A stretch of 64,000 nt of DNA, taken from NCBI RefSeq assembly GCF_003325755.1, contig NZ_QORI02000008.1, positions 1-64,000 of the forward strand. Direction: 5' to 3'. Of the stretch, positions 43,266 through 52,829 are shown piece by piece. The position numbers and the translations under genes were made by a program. Source of the stretch: Pseudomonas sp. SST3. Lineage in GTDB: Bacteria > Pseudomonadota > Gammaproteobacteria > Pseudomonadales > Pseudomonadaceae. The notes below the pieces were generated by a model that saw only the letters and a list, made by a program, of their open reading frames with translations, ran no database searches and was not told the origin of the DNA. Position 1 is the first letter of the stretch, and the number at the start of each line of letters is the position of its first letter.

Positions 43266-44948
43266 ATGTTCACTCGTCATCATGCGGTCTGGCCCGAGGA
43301 TCTGCCAAAACACCTGACGGTGCCGGAAACCAGCCTGTTCGCCAATCTTGAGATCTCCGCGCGGCGCTTCCCGGACAAGACGGCCATCGTCTATTACGAC
43401 ACCCTGATCAACTACACCGAGCTATTGCGCGATGTGGAGGCGCTGGCCGGCTACCTGCGCCACCTGGGCGTCGCCAAGGGCGATCGGGTCCTGTTGTACA
43501 TGCAGAACTCACCGCAGTTCACCGTCGCCTACTACGCGATCCTGCGTGCAGACGCCGTGGTGGTGCCGGTCAACCCGATGAACCACAGCGCCGAACTGGA
43601 GCACTACCTGCACGATACCGGTGCTGAGGTGTGCATCTGTGGCCAGGAGCTGACCGGCTTCATCTCGCCGCTGGTAGGCGCCGCGCAGCTGCGGCAAGTG
43701 ATCGTCGCGGCCTATTCGGAATATATTCGACAGGCCACCGATCTGGCGTTGCCGGCCGAAGTGCAGGCCGCTCCGATACCGCCGGATTTTGCCGGTGGCG
43801 TTAGCTGGGCCGAGGCGTTGAGCGCTGGCCATGCGCCGGGCCTGCATACGGCCGGCCCGGACGATCTCTGCGTGTTCCCCTATAGCTCCGGCACCACCGG
43901 TGCACCGAAGGGCTGCATGCATACCCATCGCTCGGCCATGGCTACCATCATTCATCGCGTGGTCTGGACCAACAGCACCAGCGAATCGGTGACCCTCGCG
44001 ACGCTGCCGTACTTCCATGTCACCGGCATGCAGGGCGCCATGAGCGGCCCGATCTACAACGGCGGCACGGCCGTGATCATGACCCGTTGGGACCGCAAGG
44101 TCGCGGCCCAGCTGATCGAGCGGCACGCCGTGACCGGTTGGGTCAATATTGCCACGATGGCCATCGATTTTCTCTCCGATCCGGATCTGGAGCGGTACAA
44201 CCTGTCCAGCCTGGTCAGCGTCGGCGGTGGCGGGGCGGCGATGCCGAAGGCGGTGGAGGAGAAGCTGCACCGGCTCACCGGCCTGCGCTACATCGAGGGC
44301 TACGGGTTGTCGGAAACCATCGCGGCCACCCACATCAATCCGGTTCACCGGCCCAAGGCGCAATGCCTCGGCATTCCGGTGTTCGATGTCGACAGCCGCG
44401 TCATCGACCTGAACACTCAGGCCGAACTCGGCCCCAACGAAGTGGGCGAGATCATCAGCTACGGTCCACAGCTGTTTCGCGGCTACTGGAACCGGCCAGA
44501 GGAGACCGAGCGCGCGTTCATCGAACTGGACGGCAAGCGTTTTTTCCGCACCGGGGACATGGGCTACTACGATGAGGAGGGCTATTTCTTCCTCGTCGAC
44601 CGGGTCAAGCGCATGATCAACGCTTCGGGCTTCAAGGTCTGGCCATCGGAGGTCGAAAGCCTGATGTACCGCCATCCGGCGATTCAGGAGTGTTGCGTCA
44701 TCTCGCGGCCCGATCCCAAGCGCGGGGAGACGGTCAAGGCCTGCGTGGTGCTGCGTGATGGGCAGGCGGGGTTGGTAAGCGGGCAGGACATCATCGACTG
44801 GTGCAAGGCGGAAATGGCAGCGTACAAGGCCCCGGTCTATGTGGAATTCGTCACCTCGTTGCCGCGTTCGTCCACCGGCAAGCTGATGTGGCGCGCCTTG
44901 CAGGAAGAGGAGAACCGCAAGCACGCCACCAACCTCCAGAAGGCCTGA
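43266..44948 (+). CDS. AMP-dependent acyl-CoA ligase
   Basis: This 560-residue adenylate-forming enzyme activates a carboxylic acid to its CoA thioester. It has the nucleotide motif PYSSGTTGAPKGCMHTH near residue 204, GYGLSE near 344, the hinge FFRTGDMGYYDEEGYFF and the C-terminal catalytic Lys region SSTGKLMWR. The upstream site CAGGAG fits the ATG at 43266. It is likely to be the entry reaction of the operon, making the acyl-CoA that the kinase and dehydrogenase act on. Chain length cannot be told from sequence. Confidence 0.93.
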   Translation: MFTRHHAVWPEDLPKHLTVPETSLFANLEISARRFPDKTAIVYYDTLINYTELLRDVEALAGYLRHLGVAKGDRVLLYMQNSPQFTVAYYAILRADAVVVPVNPMNHSAELEHYLHDTGAEVCICGQELTGFISPLVGAAQLRQVIVAAYSEYIRQATDLALPAEVQAAPIPPDFAGGVSWAEALSAGHAPGLHTAGPDDLCVFPYSSGTTGAPKGCMHTHRSAMATIIHRVVWTNSTSESVTLATLPYFHVTGMQGAMSGPIYNGGTAVIMTRWDRKVAAQLIERHAVTGWVNIATMAIDFLSDPDLERYNLSSLVSVGGGGAAMPKAVEEKLHRLTGLRYIEGYGLSETIAATHINPVHRPKAQCLGIPVFDVDSRVIDLNTQAELGPNEVGEIISYGPQLFRGYWNRPEETERAFIELDGKRFFRTGDMGYYDEEGYFFLVDRVKRMINASGFKVWPSEVESLMYRHPAIQECCVISRPDPKRGETVKACVVLRDGQAGLVSGQDIIDWCKAEMAAYKAPVYVEFVTSLPRSSTGKLMWRALQEEENRKHATNLQKA

Positions 44949-45011
44949 CGCCACCGACAAATTGCGAGCGATGCGCCACCGGGCGCCTTCGAAACCAAAG
45001 GAGAAGATGCT

Positions 45012-45758
45012 ATGCAAGATTCAAGTTCGACGAATCGGGACGCGGAATGGCAAGTGCGCAAAGACCTCGCCGCGGCCTATCGGCTGGTGGCGCACTTTGG
45101 CTGGGACGACCTGGTTTTCACTCATTTGTCGGCCCGTGTGCCGGGTCCTGAACATCACTTCCTGATCAATCCGTACGGCCTGCTGTTCCAGGAAATCACC
45201 GCCTCGTCGCTGGTGAAGGTCGATCGTGATGGGCAGATTGTCCAGAGCGGCAGTCTGCACCGGGTCAACCCTGCCGGCTTCACCATTCACAGCGCCGTTC
45301 ACATGGGACGCGAGGACGCCGGTGCGGTCATGCATCTACATGCCGCTGATGGCGTGGCAGTGTCCGCCCACTGCGATGGGCTGTTGCCGCTGAGTCAGAC
45401 GGCGATGCTCTGCCTCGATCATCTCTGTTATCACGAGTATGAAGGCGTCGCGTTGGATCTCAGCGAACGTGAGCGGCTGATACGTGATCTCGGCGACAAG
45501 CAGATGATGATTCTGCGCAACCATGGCGTGCTCACCGCCGGTGCTACCGTCGCTGAAGCCTTCACCTACCTCTACTTCCTGATGAAGGCCTGCGAGATTC
45601 AGGTGCGCGCTCAGGCCTGCGGCCCGACTCACTTGCCATCCGCCGCGGCCATTGAGACCACGCGCCAGCAGTCTGCCGAGTTGGGCAGCGCGGCCAAGCT
45701 GACCTGGCCGGCCTTGTTGCGCCTGTTGGAGGCCAACGGTCACGTCTATGCGATATAG
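45012..45758 (+). CDS. Class II aldolase/adducin family protein
   Basis: A 248-residue protein of the aldolase II / fuculose-aldolase fold. The zinc-ligand pattern VMHLHAADGVA with later LRNHGVLTAGATV supports a metal-dependent retro-aldol or dehydration enzyme, though the third ligand context resembles adducin-like enzymes of unknown reaction. AAAGGAGAAG gives a strong ribosome site. It may cut the carbon skeleton produced by the pathway or act on the hydroxyacid itself. It is followed by a hydroxyacid reductase gene after 74 bases. Confidence 0.88.
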   Translation: MQDSSSTNRDAEWQVRKDLAAAYRLVAHFGWDDLVFTHLSARVPGPEHHFLINPYGLLFQEITASSLVKVDRDGQIVQSGSLHRVNPAGFTIHSAVHMGREDAGAVMHLHAADGVAVSAHCDGLLPLSQTAMLCLDHLCYHEYEGVALDLSERERLIRDLGDKQMMILRNHGVLTAGATVAEAFTYLYFLMKACEIQVRAQACGPTHLPSAAAIETTRQQSAELGSAAKLTWPALLRLLEANGHVYAI

Positions 45759-45832
45759 CGTTAGGCTGGCGCCATGAGCCGTCTGCTGGGCAGGTGGCCT
45801 CTTTTTTTCAACAGAGCAGAAGTAGAGTGCCC

Positions 45833-46762
45833 ATGAAAATCCTTTTCGTTGCCGCCGATCCCAAACCGGAGCGCTGGACCAATCTAATTCAGCAGCACCT
45901 GCCGGAGGCGCAAATTCAGGTCTGGCACTCGGACATGCCGAGCTGCAATGCCGATTACGCCATCGTCTGGCACCCACCGGCGGCGCTGTTCGACAGGGAA
46001 CCGCAGCTCAAGGCCGTCTTCAACCTCGGCGCTGGCGTGGACGCGCTGGTGCAGGTACCGAACCTGCCGCGCAATATCCCGGTGGTGCGTCTCGAGGACG
46101 CGGGCATGGCGGTGCAAATGGCCGAATACGTCGCTTATCACGTCATCGGCATCTCTCGCGACATGGACGTCTATCGTGAGCAGCAAGCCGCTGGCCAGTG
46201 GAAACTCCGCCGGCCGATTGAACGCAGCGAGTGGCCGGTCGGCGTGCTCGGGCTGGGTCATATCGGCCAGCGTGTCGCGCGCACCCTGGCGGGACTGGAG
46301 TATCCCGTGTGCGGCTGGGCGCGCTCCACTTACGCCATCGACGGCGTCCGCAGTTTTGCCGGCGAGGCGGGACTCGACGGATTCCTTGGTGAGACGCGCG
46401 TACTGGTCAATACGCTGCCGCTGACCGACAGCACACGTGATCTTATTAACTACTCGTTGCTGTCGCGACTCAGGCCCGATGCCGTAGTCATCAACGTCGG
46501 TCGTGGCGAGCATCTGGTGGATCAGGATCTTTGTCGCGCCATCGAAGAGGGCCGTGTATCGCGCGCTGTGCTCGACGTGTTCCGTGAGGAGCCGCTGCCG
46601 ACGACGCATCCATTCTGGCGCCTCCCACAGGTGAGCATCACTCCGCATGTCTCGGCGCGCACCTTGCGCGAGGCGACTGTTGCCCAGATCACCGACAAGA
46701 TCGTCTCACTGGAGCAGGGGCAAACCATCAGCGGCATCATCGATATCCAGCGCGGCTATTGA
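45833..46762 (+). CDS. ghrA: D-2-hydroxyacid dehydrogenase (glyoxylate/hydroxypyruvate reductase A)
   Basis: The 309-residue protein matches GhrA: the NAD(P) fold VGVLGLGHIGQRVARTLAG near residue 140 (cited in part), the conserved Arg in VINVGRGEHLVDQDL, Glu in VFREEPLP and the histidine in ITPHVSARTL. It reduces glyoxylate and hydroxypyruvate to glycolate and glycerate. It ends the plus-strand catabolic run and could reduce the 2-oxo fragment released by the aldolase gene product. The start at 45833 begins MKILFVAADP as in GhrA relatives. Confidence 0.88.
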   Translation: MKILFVAADPKPERWTNLIQQHLPEAQIQVWHSDMPSCNADYAIVWHPPAALFDREPQLKAVFNLGAGVDALVQVPNLPRNIPVVRLEDAGMAVQMAEYVAYHVIGISRDMDVYREQQAAGQWKLRRPIERSEWPVGVLGLGHIGQRVARTLAGLEYPVCGWARSTYAIDGVRSFAGEAGLDGFLGETRVLVNTLPLTDSTRDLINYSLLSRLRPDAVVINVGRGEHLVDQDLCRAIEEGRVSRAVLDVFREEPLPTTHPFWRLPQVSITPHVSARTLREATVAQITDKIVSLEQGQTISGIIDIQRGY

Positions 46763-46805
46763 ATTCGGGTAGAAACAGCCCCGAACGACCGGTTGCCGCA
46801 CAAGC

Positions 46806-46950
46806 CAAAAGCTTCGCCCCGGGGCGGGCCTCCCACAAAAAGCAGTGAGATGCGCTCAGGCCCTGTAGGAGGCGCGCCTCGCGGCGAATGCAGGCCGCAG
46901 GCCTGCCCAGCAAGAGCCAACGCTTCATCCCGCGGCGGACCTCTGCCCCC
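46806..46950. repeat. Cluster of REP-like elements
   Basis: Three related palindromic units occur: TTCGCCCCGGGGCGGGCCTC near 46812 (inverted), CTGTAGGAGGCGCGCCTCGC at 46863 and a partial unit near 46927 (CATCCCGCGGCGGACCTC). Paired REP units in opposite orientation are common in Pseudomonas intergenic space. They mark the left border of the accessory island. Confidence 0.65.
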
Positions 46951-47040
46951 TTTTGGGTCGTCCCTCTATTGTTCGTTTTTGCTCAACGACGTGGTGGCGC
47001 TGTGCCGCGTTCGTTGACAAGGCCAGGAGGAGGGCAGCCG

Positions 47041-47323
47041 ATGATTAAGCCCTTCGCCAGTTACCTGACCAGCCACGACGACCAGCGCGATGCGGTGATC
47101 AAGTGGACGCAGGATTGCCAGCCGGCCCCGACAAGGGCCTGACCTGCCTGATTGATAACGACAACGCCGGCTGGCTGTGGACCAACCTGATTTCGAGCGC
47201 GATGCCTGCACGTCGGGGTGCAGTGCCGGACTTCGAGATCGGTTTCATCAGCCGGGTTTGTCAGCGTTTGTGCTCCTGCTTGGCGGTGGTTACCTGGCGC
47301 AGAAAACCTGTTTGCAGCTCTGA
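47041..47323 (+). pseudogene. Small unknown gene broken by two single-base frameshifts
   Basis: A start ATG at 47041 is preceded by the strong ribosome site AGGAGGAGGG. The first frame (MIKPFASYLTSHDDQRDAVI and on to QPAP) stops early at 47142. Adding one C at 47127 continues the sense as DKGLTCLIDNDNAGWLWTNL, ISSAMPARRGAVPDFEIGFI; adding one G at 47255 then gives SRGLSAFVLLLGGGYLAQKT and a natural stop at 47321-47323. The restored product would be about 94 residues with one C-terminal membrane span. I do not recognise the family. Its position before a type VI-style effector suggests an immunity or adaptor role, which is only a guess. Confidence 0.5.
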
Positions 47324-47369
47324 GAAGAACAGGCGCCACTTACTGCAGGCCATACGCCGAGACCCACCA

Positions 47370-47405
47370 CCAAGCTGCGCAACGTATTGCGCAGCTTGGT
47401 TTTTT
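47370..47405 (+). terminator. Rho-independent terminator
   Basis: A 12-bp perfect stem CAAGCTGCGCAA / TTGCGCAGCTTG with a CGTA loop runs into GTTTTTT, about 50 bases after the small broken gene. It separates that gene from the effector gene. Confidence 0.93.
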
Positions 47406-47572
47406 ACCGCGAACCAGACCATAAAACCGCTCTATTCAATTGCACCCGTCAGGTGCTTTGTCGCAAGGTTGAGTGGCGGGGTAAAGGCTCAACCTCCCCG
47501 GTTGAAGGGCCACAACAAGCGCAGGCAACGAACGCCGACGTTACCAACGAAAAGGACTTTGGGTGAGTAGCG

Positions 47573-49956
47573 ATGACGAGCAATGTTAACCATTGGAGCT
47601 ATCCCTTTGCCGGCAGCGCAGGCAATCCGTTGGCAAACCTGACCAATCTGGCCAAGGCGAGGGGCGGCTACTACCCGATGGGCGCCAACGGCCTGTGGCA
47701 TGGCGGCGTGCATTTTGACCAAGGCACCGCCGGCGCCTTCGATCAGTCCAGCGTGCGTTGCATCGCTGATGGTGAGGTGATTGCCTACCGCATCGACGGG
47801 CAATATCCAATAAGCGAGTACACTGGCGAAATCCCGCTGATCCAGCGCGCGCTTTTCTCCACCGGGTTCGTGTTGGTCAGGCATCGACTGGCGCTTCCGC
47901 CATTGCGCGCTACATCTGCATCGGACGCGCCAGAGCCGGCCTTGACGTTCTATAGCCTCTACATGCATCTGCAGGACTGGGCCGGATATCAAGCCCAAAC
48001 GAGCCTGCCACGCCCTGATTTCTGGGGCGAAGGGATCTATTGCGTCGAAACACAGGGCTCGGACCTCAATGTGCGTGCCGAGCCCAGCCGGAGCGCTAAG
48101 GTATTGGCCGCTTTACCCAAGGGAACGCGGGTCAGGGTTGGCGCCAGTAAAGGTGAATTTCGCAAGTTGCTGAGCATCGTCAGCGGAGCGGCGCGGCCTG
48201 CTCTCGCGCCTGCCGATGGCGAAGAGACCTTGCCGGGTTACCTGGCCCTCAAGTTCCTCAAGGCACAAAGCGAACCCAAAGCCAAAGGCAGCGTCGTGGT
48301 ACTGGACCAGCCCGTGCCGATCAAGGCCGGCGACCTTATCGGCCACCTCGGCCGCTATCAGAGCCCCGACGAAGCCATGCCCCAACCCCTGCTGCATCTG
48401 GAGGTATTCAGCTGCGATGATGTGCCTGCATTCATTGCCCAGAGCAGGGTTTATGCCTCCCGCCTGCCGGAGACGCAGAAAACCCTGCTGAAGGTCTACA
48501 AAGGCGCCAGCAAATTGATTCCGCATCGCGAGGGTATCGATACCGACAATCCACCCAGGCTCAGCGACGAAGGCGTGATGGTCGGCGTCGACCTCGTGCT
48601 GCCGCAGAGCCTGCTCGACAGCCTGCCGGCAGACGCCAAGCTGGTGGTGACGGCCAGCACTGGCGACATGTCATGCAGCCCCGAGACCCGCTGGTGGCGT
48701 CTCGATAACCTGCTGGTCGACAAGGACGGCCAGCCGATCAGCGGCTGGTTGGCCGAACAGGAAATGATCACCACTCGCCACAGCCCCTGGGAGTGGGAAG
48801 GCTACGACTTCATCGAAGACCGCGAACGCCCTGCCGGTGCTCTGGCGTATCACCTCGAAGCCCTGCGCCGCCTGATCGACAGCGAACGCGCCAGCTACCA
48901 GAGCATGATCGACCAATCCGACAAGGGCCCGGTCAAGCAACGCCTATACGCCATCCTCGACGGTAACGGCGATCAAAAAATCACTCCGGAGGAAATCCGC
49001 ACTGCTCTGGGCAAGCCTTGGCACGCCCAATCCATCGCACAGCTGATCACCAAACATGAGAGTGAATGGTTCTGGAACCCGGACAAGTGGGACGAGCTGG
49101 ATGAACTAATGGAACACAGCCCCGCCGACCCGAACCCGGACTGGGCCGAAGAGAAGAAGCGGATCGAGAACTGTCGTGGTGGAAGGAGTTGGGCGGGAAG
49201 CATGGAATCAATGCGGATGGGATGGTTTGGCATTTTCATCCAGTATCCATGCTGGCGTTATTTATCCAGGCGGATCAATTAATTAATGTTGATCTGTTCG
49301 TCGAAAAGTATGTCAGTACCCATTCGATATTTAATGTCGGCATACCAGCCTTCTCACAGGCTTCAAAAAATAACCTGCGCGCTGTTGTCGAACAAATTAA
49401 TAGGTTCTATAGGGGTAAGAATCACGACGCCAATCTGTACGAGCTGGCATATATGTTAGCCACGGCACGCCATGAGGCATGGCACTTTCTTAGCGCTGAG
49501 TACTTCAGTGCAAAGCCGGAGATCGGCAATCTGGCTTATTTCAATAAGTACGACCCGGTGCTTGCGGAAACGCCGGAGCACAGAACTCGAGCCATCACCA
49601 ATGAGAATACTGAAAAAGGAGATGGCTTCAAATATCGTGGACGTGGACTGGTTCATTTAACTTGGAAAGTTAATTATCGGAAGGCCGGGAGGCACTTCAA
49701 TATCAATTTTGTTGAGAATCCCGAAAAAGCAGCCGAATACCAGCATGCCGTTCCAATTATGATCTGGGGAATGAAGGCAGGTATTTTTACCGGGCACAAG
49801 CTTGCTAGCTACATAAATGCATCAGCGGTGGACTATGTAAATGCCAGAAGGATTATCAACGGTACTGACCAGCAGGAGCTGATTGCAAGCTATGCAAAAA
49901 AATTCGAAGCCATACTGAGAGAAACCTCCGTCGCAAAAGAGACCTTCAACCCATGA
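47573..49956 (+). pseudogene. Putative T6SS peptidoglycan-hydrolase effector (M23-like, EF-hand, GH19), frameshifted
   Basis: Two adjacent frames form one protein of about 794 residues when one C is added at 49171 (AACCTG in place of AACTG). The N-terminal part resembles an M23 metallopeptidase (WHGGVHFD at about 42-50 and the metal-site LLHLEVF near 273) interrupted by an SH3-like insert (LNVRAEPSRSAKVLAALPKG near 165). An EF-hand DGNGDQKITPEE lies near 462. The second frame has a GH19 lysozyme/chitinase-like domain with ATARHEAWHF near 630 and YRGRGLVHLTWKVNYRKA near 689. No signal peptide is present, as for effectors injected by a type VI system. The architecture recalls the bifunctional Aeromonas TseP. 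The DNA from about 49250 on is AT-richer than the rest, a sign of horizontal origin. Confidence 0.8.
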
Positions 49957-50696
49957 ACTACCCACTGATTGCAGCCATCGTTACGTTCCTTGCTCTCTCT
50001 GAGCCCATCCAGGCGGCATCAAGCGTAATGAAGTTCGAGCGAGGAAGCCACGCGGAAATTTATACTGCCGACAATGAAAGCGGATTGCTGGAAATCGAGT
50101 GGAAGGGCTCCTCAGATAAATTCCTCGCTGCCGTGGGCAGCAGCGGCGAAACTTATCGGGCCTTGGTTAGCTTTAACGAAGGGCCCGCTTTGTACTATGA
50201 GAATTCTGCCTCAAGCACGTCGTTTGAAGTGTATTACACACTAAAAATAGAAAATGACACCCCTGTTGTTGACTGCATCTACGGCAATATCCGTAACGCG
50301 CAGAATGGCGTTTCTATCAGGAAGGCTGTCTGTGATCTGAATTATCCACTTATCAGTGATTACCAAAATTTGATATTCCATTACTCAGACAAATGGATAG
50401 GCGAATCGAATATAGTCAATTTCGAAAAGTTGATAAGCGAACCAAGCCAGCCTGTCGATGTTCCAGTCGGTAGTATAGGTGAGGTTAATGTCGTATTGCG
50501 CTATGACACGCTTGATGATCTGATTTCAGCGACTCCTAGGACACTTATAATGCACGGTGCTGCGTCGCAAGACCTCGGGACCGCGATTGCTTTTTTTGTA
50601 TACGATGCAGACGGTATAACTCCGTTGGGTTTGGACGTGCAGAGATGTTCAGAAACCCATCGTCTGGATCGGCTTTATACACGACAGTTACCATAG
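49953..50696 (+). CDS. Exported protein of unknown family, candidate effector immunity protein
   Basis: The 247-residue protein has a typical Sec signal (PLIAAIVTFLALSEPIQA, cleaved near residue 21) and then a soluble periplasmic domain with three cysteines (VVDCIYGN, KAVCDLNYP, VQRCSETH). I recognise no family. Its ATG overlaps the effector stop (ATGA), it is periplasmic where a peptidoglycan hydrolase would act, and its DNA is clearly AT-richer than the window. These are the properties of a cognate immunity protein that protects the cell and its sisters from the effector. The role is inferred from context only. About 255 bases of AT-rich sequence without a recognisable gene follow. Confidence 0.7.
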   Translation: MNYPLIAAIVTFLALSEPIQAASSVMKFERGSHAEIYTADNESGLLEIEWKGSSDKFLAAVGSSGETYRALVSFNEGPALYYENSASSTSFEVYYTLKIENDTPVVDCIYGNIRNAQNGVSIRKAVCDLNYPLISDYQNLIFHYSDKWIGESNIVNFEKLISEPSQPVDVPVGSIGEVNVVLRYDTLDDLISATPRTLIMHGAASQDLGTAIAFFVYDADGITPLGLDVQRCSETHRLDRLYTRQLP

Positions 50697-50951
50697 GTTC
50701 AAAGAGCTGGGCTATATGTGAAATGCACAGGCCATCGCTATTTCAATAAGGCTATAAAGGGTTAGATAAGCTAAGAATCTAAGAGCGCTAACAAGTGCTC
50801 TGCAAAAAAATAATTATCATGCTCATCTTGGTGTGTTGGAAGTGTGCGTAGCTTGTGGGTGGAGTATGAGGCTCTAAATTCAAGCCCGACGCTGGATGAG
50901 GCCACTGACCTGCCTTGACCCACCAAGGCGCAATGCGTCGGGTGTTCCCCT

Positions 50952-52532
50952 TCAAGCGGCCGTGCCGTGCTCCGCCAGGTATCGATCCCGCAGCTCGCGC
51001 TTGAGCACTTTGCCGATGGCGCTGCGCGGCAGCTCGTCCGTCAGCTCCAGGCGTGCCAGGCGCTGGGTCTTGCCGACGCGACCGTTGAACCAGTCCAGCA
51101 GCGCCTCGGGCGTGTCCGTCGCGCCGGGAGCGGGCACGACGAAGGCCACCGGGGTCTCGCCCCAGCGCGTGGACGGCACGCCGACCACGGCCACGTCGGC
51201 GATGGCCGGGTGTTCGCGAAGGATGGCCTCGAGATCGCTCGGGTAGAGGTTGAAGCCGCCGGAGATGATCATGTCCTTCTTGCGGTCCAGCAGGGTGAGA
51301 AAGCCTTGCTCATCGAAGCGACCGACGTCGCCGGTGCGGATGAAGCGCTTACCGCTGGGGTCGAACCATTCAGCTTCGGCGGTCTTCTCCGGTTTGTTCA
51401 GGTAGCCGGTCATCATGGCCGGGGAGTGACCGACAATTTCGCCGATTTCCCCTTTGGGTAGTTCGTTGCCCTCGTCGTCAATGACGCGAATATCGTGGCC
51501 CTCGGCGGGTTTGCCGACGGTATGCAGCTTGTCGGGGTGCTCGTGGGCGGCCAGGATGCAGGTACCGCCGCCTTCGGTCATGCCATAGGTGTCGACCAGG
51601 CCCCCCGGCCAGCGTGCCAGCACCTCGGCTTTGAGCGCAGCGTTGAACGGTGCGCTGGTGCAGAACTTCTGCCGGAAGTGGCTGAGGTCGTACTGGTCGA
51701 AGTCGTCGCGCGCCATGATCCGCTGGTACTGCACCGGCACCAGCATGGTATGGGTAACGCGATGCTGCTGGGCCAGCCTCAGGTATTGACCGGCGTCGAA
51801 CTTGCCCATCAGCACCACCGTGCTGCCCAGCGCCAAGGTCGGCAGGAAGGCCACCAACGTGGTGTTGGAGTACAGCGGCGTGGAGATCAGCGTGGCGGCA
51901 TTTTCGCCATATCCGTAGGCGGCACTGCGGCGCACATGTGCCCAACGCATCGCATGGGACTGCACGATGCCCTTGGGCTCGCCGGTTGTGCCGGAGGAAT
52001 AGATGATGTTGAACGCCCAATCCGGCTGGATCGCGACCGGTTCCGGTTCCGGTTCCGGCTTCGCATCACTCAGCCACGCGGACAGTCCGTTCGCTACGGT
52101 CTGATCCAGTCGCAGGGTTGGGCAGGGCAGCTGTGCGGTCACCGGCTCCAGATGCTGCGCCGACGGCCCGTCGACGAACAGCAGGCGCGGCGAGGCGTCC
52201 GTCAGCATGGTCAGCAGGCTTTCGGCACTGGCCGAGGGCGCCAGCGGCGCCACCGCGACACCCGCGCGCAACGCGCCGAGAAATACTGTCGCGTAGTCGA
52301 TGGAATTGAACGCACAGATTGCCAGCGCGTCGCCGGGTTGCAGGCCGTCGCGCTGCAGTGCGGCAGCAATACTGCTCATCCGTGCGTCAAGCTGGGCGTA
52401 GCTCAAGCTGCGCTGGTCCTGGATCAGGGCGGGATGATCGGGCCGATACGTTGCCCAGTGCGCGATCAGCTCGGGAACGGCTGCAAAGGGCCGATCGAGG
52501 GATACGGCGTCGGGGCGGGCGGAGATATCCAT
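50952..52532 (-). CDS. AMP-dependent acyl-CoA ligase (second copy)
   Basis: A 526-residue adenylate-forming enzyme. It shows NIIYSSGTTGEPKGIVQSH near residue 155, TYGMTEGGG near 300, RTGDVGRFDEQGFLTLLDR near 395 and the catalytic Lys in RSAIGKVLKRELRDRY. A linker of repeated Pro-Glu (PEPEPEP) separates the first lobe from the motif. It is transcribed toward the accessory island, opposite to the other ligase operon at 43266. It might act on the same or a neighbouring pathway. The ATG at 52532 starts the family-like region; an ATG at 52559 is an alternative. Nothing else is seen in the 297 bases up to the next gene. Confidence 0.9.
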   Translation of the reverse strand: MDISARPDAVSLDRPFAAVPELIAHWATYRPDHPALIQDQRSLSYAQLDARMSSIAAALQRDGLQPGDALAICAFNSIDYATVFLGALRAGVAVAPLAPSASAESLLTMLTDASPRLLFVDGPSAQHLEPVTAQLPCPTLRLDQTVANGLSAWLSDAKPEPEPEPVAIQPDWAFNIIYSSGTTGEPKGIVQSHAMRWAHVRRSAAYGYGENAATLISTPLYSNTTLVAFLPTLALGSTVVLMGKFDAGQYLRLAQQHRVTHTMLVPVQYQRIMARDDFDQYDLSHFRQKFCTSAPFNAALKAEVLARWPGGLVDTYGMTEGGGTCILAAHEHPDKLHTVGKPAEGHDIRVIDDEGNELPKGEIGEIVGHSPAMMTGYLNKPEKTAEAEWFDPSGKRFIRTGDVGRFDEQGFLTLLDRKKDMIISGGFNLYPSDLEAILREHPAIADVAVVGVPSTRWGETPVAFVVPAPGATDTPEALLDWFNGRVGKTQRLARLELTDELPRSAIGKVLKRELRDRYLAEHGTAA

Positions 52533-52829
52533 GGCGGGCTCGTCCTGTCGAATGAACATCTTGTCGGTGAAGGCGCGCGGCGCCATGCAGCAGAGATGGC
52601 AGCACACCGGATGGATCAACCTTCAGTGCTAAACGCATGGGCGTGAAGCGTTATTCGCGACGGCGATGGCAGTCAATCAGCAGACGCAAAGCTTGCTGGC
52701 ATTAGGGTGGCCTTGTGCGCTGCTGTAACCTCGCCAGCTAGCGTGATGTGTGCGATTTTCGGTACAGCCTTGGCCCGCGGCGGGTCAATTTTGCGACAAT
52801 GCCGGCTCTTTGATCAGGCGAGCCCGTCC

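Noticed and set aside
46806..46950. REP cluster as a CRISPR array
   Set aside because: The units are palindromic, irregularly spaced and inverted relative to each other, with no constant spacer length.
51495..52646. A 383-codon frame antisense to the second acyl-CoA ligase
   Set aside because: Shadow frame: the minus-strand ligase has all adenylate-forming motifs, and the plus frame is His/Arg/Gly-rich without motif.
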